NCBI GenBank assembly: GCA_963785755.1
Contig: CAWAXG010000006.1
Span: 1-27,277 of the forward strand
Length of the DNA stretch: 27,277 bases
From: JACCXG01 sp963785755
GTDB taxonomy: Bacteria > Acidobacteriota > Vicinamibacteria > Vicinamibacterales > 2-12-FULL-66-21
Reading direction: 5' to 3'
In this document: piece after piece, positions 24,171 to 27,277 of the stretch
Position numbering within the stretch: the stretch's first letter is position 1
Layout of the letters: each line of letters begins with the position of its first letter
Notes under the pieces: model-generated
The model's database searches: none
Told to the model about the DNA's origin: nothing
The model's input: the letters and a program-made list of their open reading frames with translations, nothing else
Program-made: the position numbers and the translations under genes

Positions 24171-25313
24171 GTGCACCTCCGTTTGCGGCCGTTCCACTTG
24201 CACCTCGTCGTCATCCTCCTCCTGGCCGCCGCCGGCTACGCCGTGGTCCGGTTCAAGCGGCCAGAGCTCGTCGACTTTGCCGTCCCGCGACTCGCGGCCG
24301 CACGCTTTGTGGCCCACGAGCCGCTGTATCGAGCGGACGACGGTCACTACCAGTACAAGTACCTGCCCGCGTTCGCGGCATTCATGGTGCCGTTCATCTG
24401 GCTGCCGAAGCAGGTGGCTGAGGCAGTCTGGTTCACTCTCATGGTGGCGATGACATGGGCATTGGTGCGAATGGCCGTCCACGCCCTTCCCGAGCGTCGA
24501 ACGCCGACGTCTTCGTTGATGTGGATCACCCTGCTGCTGAATGGCAAGTTCCTGGTCAAGGAGCTGCTGTTTGGCCAGTTCAACCTGCCTCTCGCGCTAC
24601 TGCTCCTGCGGGCCGTGATCGCGGGACAGCACGGGCGCGGGCTCGCTGCCGGGGGCCTCATCGCCGCCGGAGTCTTCATCAAACCGTACGCGCTGGTGCT
24701 GCTGCCCTGGCTCGTCTGGACCCAGGGCTTGCGGCCCCTGATGCCCTTCTTCATCGTGCTCGCCGCGGGACTCGTGCTGCCTGTCGTGTCGTACGGATGG
24801 GAGGGCAATCTCACCCTGCTTCAAGACTGGTATCGAACGGTCACCGACACGACCGCTCCAAACCTGCTGGCTCCCGAAAACGTCTCCTTCGCCTCGATGT
24901 GGGCCAAGTGGCTTCATCCCGGCCCGCTCCCATCCCTGCTTGCGCTGGCGTCGTCGGTCGCGGCAATGGGCGCCGGGCTGGCGGTGATCTGGCGCCGAAA
25001 GCCGGTCGCTGAGCCGAATTATCTGGAGGGCGCCTATTTCTTCGTCCTCATTCCCCTGCTGTCGCCGCAAGGGTGGGACTACGTGATGCTGCTGGCGCTG
25101 CCGGCGTACGTGTGCCTGGTCGATCGGTGGCGCGACACGTCTCTCGGGTGGCGGGTTGTGACGATGACTGGATTCATCCTGACGAGCTTTGCCGTCTTCG
25201 ATCTGATGCGGCGCACCCTCTACGTCCTGTTGATGGAATGGGGCGCCAGCACTGTCGGCGCAGTGCTGATTGCCGCAAGCCTGGCCAGGCTGCGGTGGCG
25301 CGCGCAGGCGTGA
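24171..25313 (+). CDS. Polytopic membrane glycosyltransferase, GT87/DUF2029-like
   Basis: The protein is 380 residues from the GTG at 24171. There are roughly nine to ten hydrophobic segments, beginning LVVILLLAAAGYAVV and including a reentrant-looking GKFLVKELLFGQFNLPLALLLL. The acidic loop YRADDGHYQYKYLPAFA after the first helix and the FIKPYALVLLPW motif are typical of GT87 enzymes, which use polyprenyl-phosphate mannose or similar donors to add sugars on the outer face of the cytoplasmic membrane. Donor and acceptor are unknown here. The intergenic region shared with the divergent kinase is 271 bp. Confidence 0.82.
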   Translation: MHLRLRPFHLHLVVILLLAAAGYAVVRFKRPELVDFAVPRLAAARFVAHEPLYRADDGHYQYKYLPAFAAFMVPFIWLPKQVAEAVWFTLMVAMTWALVRMAVHALPERRTPTSSLMWITLLLNGKFLVKELLFGQFNLPLALLLLRAVIAGQHGRGLAAGGLIAAGVFIKPYALVLLPWLVWTQGLRPLMPFFIVLAAGLVLPVVSYGWEGNLTLLQDWYRTVTDTTAPNLLAPENVSFASMWAKWLHPGPLPSLLALASSVAAMGAGLAVIWRRKPVAEPNYLEGAYFFVLIPLLSPQGWDYVMLLALPAYVCLVDRWRDTSLGWRVVTMTGFILTSFAVFDLMRRTLYVLLMEWGASTVGAVLIAASLARLRWRAQA

Positions 25314-25340
25314 GCGCGCGATAGCCACCCTGCGTGACGA

Positions 25341-26579
25341 TCACCGAGGCAGCGTCCACAGCGTCAACGTCGAGACGTCCTTCACGAACAGACGGTTCCC
25401 CGAGATGGTCGGCTGGGTCCAGGTCTCGCTGTCAGCCACCGTGTATCGCCGCAGCTGCTCGAACGCGGTGGTGTTGACTCGTCCGATCACGAGCTCGCCG
25501 TCGTCTTCAAGGCTGAACACGAGCGAGCCCGCCTTCACCACCGCCGCCTGACCGGCCTGACGCGGCTCGGACGTCCATAGACTCTTTCCGGTTTTCACAT
25601 CGACGGCAAAGTACTGGCCGCTGTTGCGTGTGGACAACCCGAACAGCGCGTCTCCAATCAGGACCGGATTGCTCAGTCGATAGGGCTGCTCGTCGTTCGT
25701 CCACGCCTCTTCGGTGATCCATTGGCTGTCCCGTCTGGTGACCGCGACCGCGGTCACCGGCCCGCCGTTCGACACGATCACGGTCTGGCCGGCCAGGATG
25801 GGGGTCGCTGAATTCGTGAAATTGCGGCTGACGAACGGCCGCTCCCACAACAGGGCGCCGGTCGACACGTCGAGGCCGACCAGCTTGCCTTGCGTCAACG
25901 CGATGAGCTGACGCGTGGCCCCAAGCTCCACGACGATCGGCGAGCCGTAACCTGGTCCATCGCCGTTCCAGGTCCACTTCGTCGCGCCGGTGTTCACGTC
26001 GAATGCGGTGATCGCCCCCTTGTCGTGTCCGCCGGGGTGAAAGATCACCAGGCCGCGATCGACGACCGGCGAGAATGCGTGCGTGGTGAACGTCGGGACG
26101 AGCTCAGAGCCTGGCTTGCGCCATAGCTCCTTGCCATCCTTCGCGTCCCAGGCCGTGATGACGCCGGTCATGCCGATCGAAAACAGCTTCCCGTCCGCGT
26201 AGGCCGGTGTCGATTTCGGTCCCTGGCCATGCCGCGCCGCTCCCTTGTTCATCGTGAACGACACGGGATACGAGCTTTCCCAGATGACCTTACCGGTTTC
26301 CGGATCGAGAGCGGCCATCACCTCGTTGTCGCCCCGTCTGGAGAACACATAGAGCCTGTCCCCCACGACGAGCGGTGTCGCATACCCGAGCCCGACTTCG
26401 ATCTTCCATCGTTGCGTCAACGTCTCGGGCCAGGCCTTGGGCTCGACGAACGAGGACGCCGAGCCGTCTCTGGCCTGCCCGCGCCACTGTGTGTAATCCA
26501 GCGACGGCTTCTGAGCGGCTGGCGTGATGACGAGGGAGATGAGCAGCGCGGCGATCGAACAGATGAATCGCGATGGCAT
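25341..26579 (-). CDS. Secreted PQQ-like beta-propeller protein
   Basis: The protein is 412 residues with an N-terminal signal peptide (MPSRFICSIAALLISLVITPAAQ). It has repeated PQQ-like blades with the AxDxxTGxxxW signature: ALDPETGKVIWE, AWDAKDGKELWR, AFDVNTGATKWT, GLDVSTGALLWE and AVDVKTGKSLWT. The DYTQWRGQARDG opening is common in acidobacterial and planctomycetal outer-membrane PQQ-like proteins. No quinoprotein dehydrogenase active-site residues or haem-binding motif are seen, so it is more likely a structural or binding propeller than a PQQ enzyme. It is convergent with the GT87 gene (27-bp gap). No ribosome-binding site precedes the ATG at 26579. Confidence 0.88.
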   Translation of the reverse strand: MPSRFICSIAALLISLVITPAAQKPSLDYTQWRGQARDGSASSFVEPKAWPETLTQRWKIEVGLGYATPLVVGDRLYVFSRRGDNEVMAALDPETGKVIWESSYPVSFTMNKGAARHGQGPKSTPAYADGKLFSIGMTGVITAWDAKDGKELWRKPGSELVPTFTTHAFSPVVDRGLVIFHPGGHDKGAITAFDVNTGATKWTWNGDGPGYGSPIVVELGATRQLIALTQGKLVGLDVSTGALLWERPFVSRNFTNSATPILAGQTVIVSNGGPVTAVAVTRRDSQWITEEAWTNDEQPYRLSNPVLIGDALFGLSTRNSGQYFAVDVKTGKSLWTSEPRQAGQAAVVKAGSLVFSLEDDGELVIGRVNTTAFEQLRRYTVADSETWTQPTISGNRLFVKDVSTLTLWTLPR

Positions 26580-26601
26580 AGTGAATGTATTTTACGGCCA
26601 A

Positions 26602-26802
26602 CTCAGCGTCCAGCATATCGTCGGGGCAGCGTTCGGAAGGCCGGCAACCGCGTTCGCATCACCGCGAGCTGACGAGTCTTGCTGACGCTCGCTACCAGCT
26701 CGTGGGCCGGACGCTACGACGCGCGATCTCGGCGGCGTCTTCGCCGTCCAGGACGACATCGCGCGCACCATCGTCGAACGACTGCGCCGTGAAGCTCGCG
26801 GC
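26602..26802 (+). pseudogene. Decayed remnant of a TolB/TPR-type regulatory protein
   Basis: Pieces of a conserved module appear in order but in different frames: LSVQHIVG, then GSVRKAGNRVRITA, then ELTSLADARYQL, then WAGRYDA, then GGVFAVQDDIARTIVERLRREA. Together they match the segment EGSVRKxGxxVRITxQLxxxxDxxxLWxxRYDRxxxDVFAVQDDIA, which links the TolB-like and TPR parts of many bacterial CadC-like or cyclase-like proteins. At least four frame breaks in 200 bp and no flanking TPR repeats indicate real decay. Confidence 0.6.
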
Positions 26803-27277
26803 CAGCGATGCGAGCATCCTCGACGGAAATGAACCGACAGCCGGCGGGCGACTCGCTGTGCCTGATGGGGCGCTGTCGCGATGGGCGCCGCAATCGCTCG
26901 GCATCTGCGGCCGCGCTGGAGCGATCGGAATGCGATCGCGCGCTGGGCACTTCGACCGGCAGCCATTGCTCTTGCTGCTCCGGCGAGTGATCTGCCGGTC
27001 GGGTGAAGCCTGAGAGACCTGGACCACTTTCAGAACCTTCTCCGGGATTACACATCTGAATCGCTCGCGACCTCACCGCGGTGGTGAACGAGAGGACCAG
27101 CTCGGGCCTCGCCGCCAACGCGGAACCGTCGTTGGTCGCCATTCCTTTCCCCGACCGGACATCGAGAGTGCTCCGTTCCGAGAGACTAAAGTCACCCTTT
27201 TCGAGGTACAAGTCGCGCTCGGCGGGGGGCGGGCTTCGGAATTCAGGGACGAATCCACTCCATCGCCGGCACGATCC
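26803..27277. other. No recognisable gene
   Basis: Both strands carry open frames of up to 165 codons, but these are rich in Arg/Ser/Pro, have no ribosome-binding site and match no family I know, so they look like high-GC chance frames. The stretch may hold further decayed sequence of the TPR gene that precedes it. Confidence 0.4.

Noticed and set aside
23900..24214. 105-codon upstream extension of the kinase at 23899
   Set aside because: The translation is unlike any kinase N-terminus and overlaps the start of the divergent GT87 gene. MLLTPGSRLGPYEI is the usual family start.
1..27277. CRISPR arrays, tRNA or rRNA genes, insertion-sequence transposases
   Set aside because: I looked for regularly spaced repeats, tRNA-like cloverleaf arms and transposase motifs and saw none. 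Small RNAs without obvious structure could be missed by eye.

Overview
The window looks like a chromosomal segment of a high-GC Acidobacteriota, probably of the Vicinamibacteria type. The lineage is inferred from gene content: an ADOP-type (acidobacterial duplicated orphan permease) ABC permease paired with a PadR regulator, three Pkn-like Ser/Thr kinases (two with beta-propeller sensor halves), ThuA-domain secreted proteins, a PQQ-like propeller and several lipoproteins. No database search was possible, so family names come from recognised motifs.

Layout. 1-3176 (minus): PadR regulator and ADOP permease, whose last third is broken by three apparent frameshifts and runs off the left edge. 3177-3679: a non-coding interval rich in inverted repeats. 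3680-4249 (plus): small secreted protein. 4279-4859 (minus): two gene remnants joined end to end (a 21-codon ADOP tail and the C-terminal part of an unknown protein). 4883-7665 (plus): propeller kinase with three apparent frameshifts. 7768-8367 (minus): kinase remnant lacking the ATP-binding lysine. 8437-11156 (minus): two-gene ThuA operon. 11239-17008: lasso-peptide locus. 17114-19764 (plus): GYD protein, glutamine synthetase (one frameshift), lipoprotein sortase. 19975-21267 (plus): large lipoprotein. 21275-23899 (minus): intact propeller kinase. 24171-25313 (plus): GT87-type membrane glycosyltransferase. 25341-26579 (minus): secreted PQQ-like propeller. 26602-26802 (plus): decayed TolB/TPR-type remnant. 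The last ~475 bp show nothing recognisable.

The most interesting part is the lasso-peptide locus. Read along the minus strand, overlapping genes encode a PqqD-like recognition element (B1), an asparagine-synthetase-like cyclase (C), a precursor with the canonical lasso leader motif (A), an HPr-kinase-like protein and a PRMT-like methyltransferase ending in what looks like a second PqqD-like domain. A nucleotidyltransferase is transcribed divergently. No B2 leader peptidase and no exporter are present in the window. As written, the precursor reads through into the kinase gene. Removing one base in a GGGGTTTT run gives a 53-residue precursor whose core would start with Ala, have Asp at position 9 and end in Ser, the layout of paeninodin, whose C-terminal Ser is phosphorylated by an HPr-kinase-like enzyme.

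Single-base frame breaks recur in unrelated genes (ADOP, kinase, glutamine synthetase, probably the lasso precursor). Either the assembly carries homopolymer-type indels or several genes are decaying. The glutamine synthetase case favours error, and the TPR and kinase remnants favour real decay.
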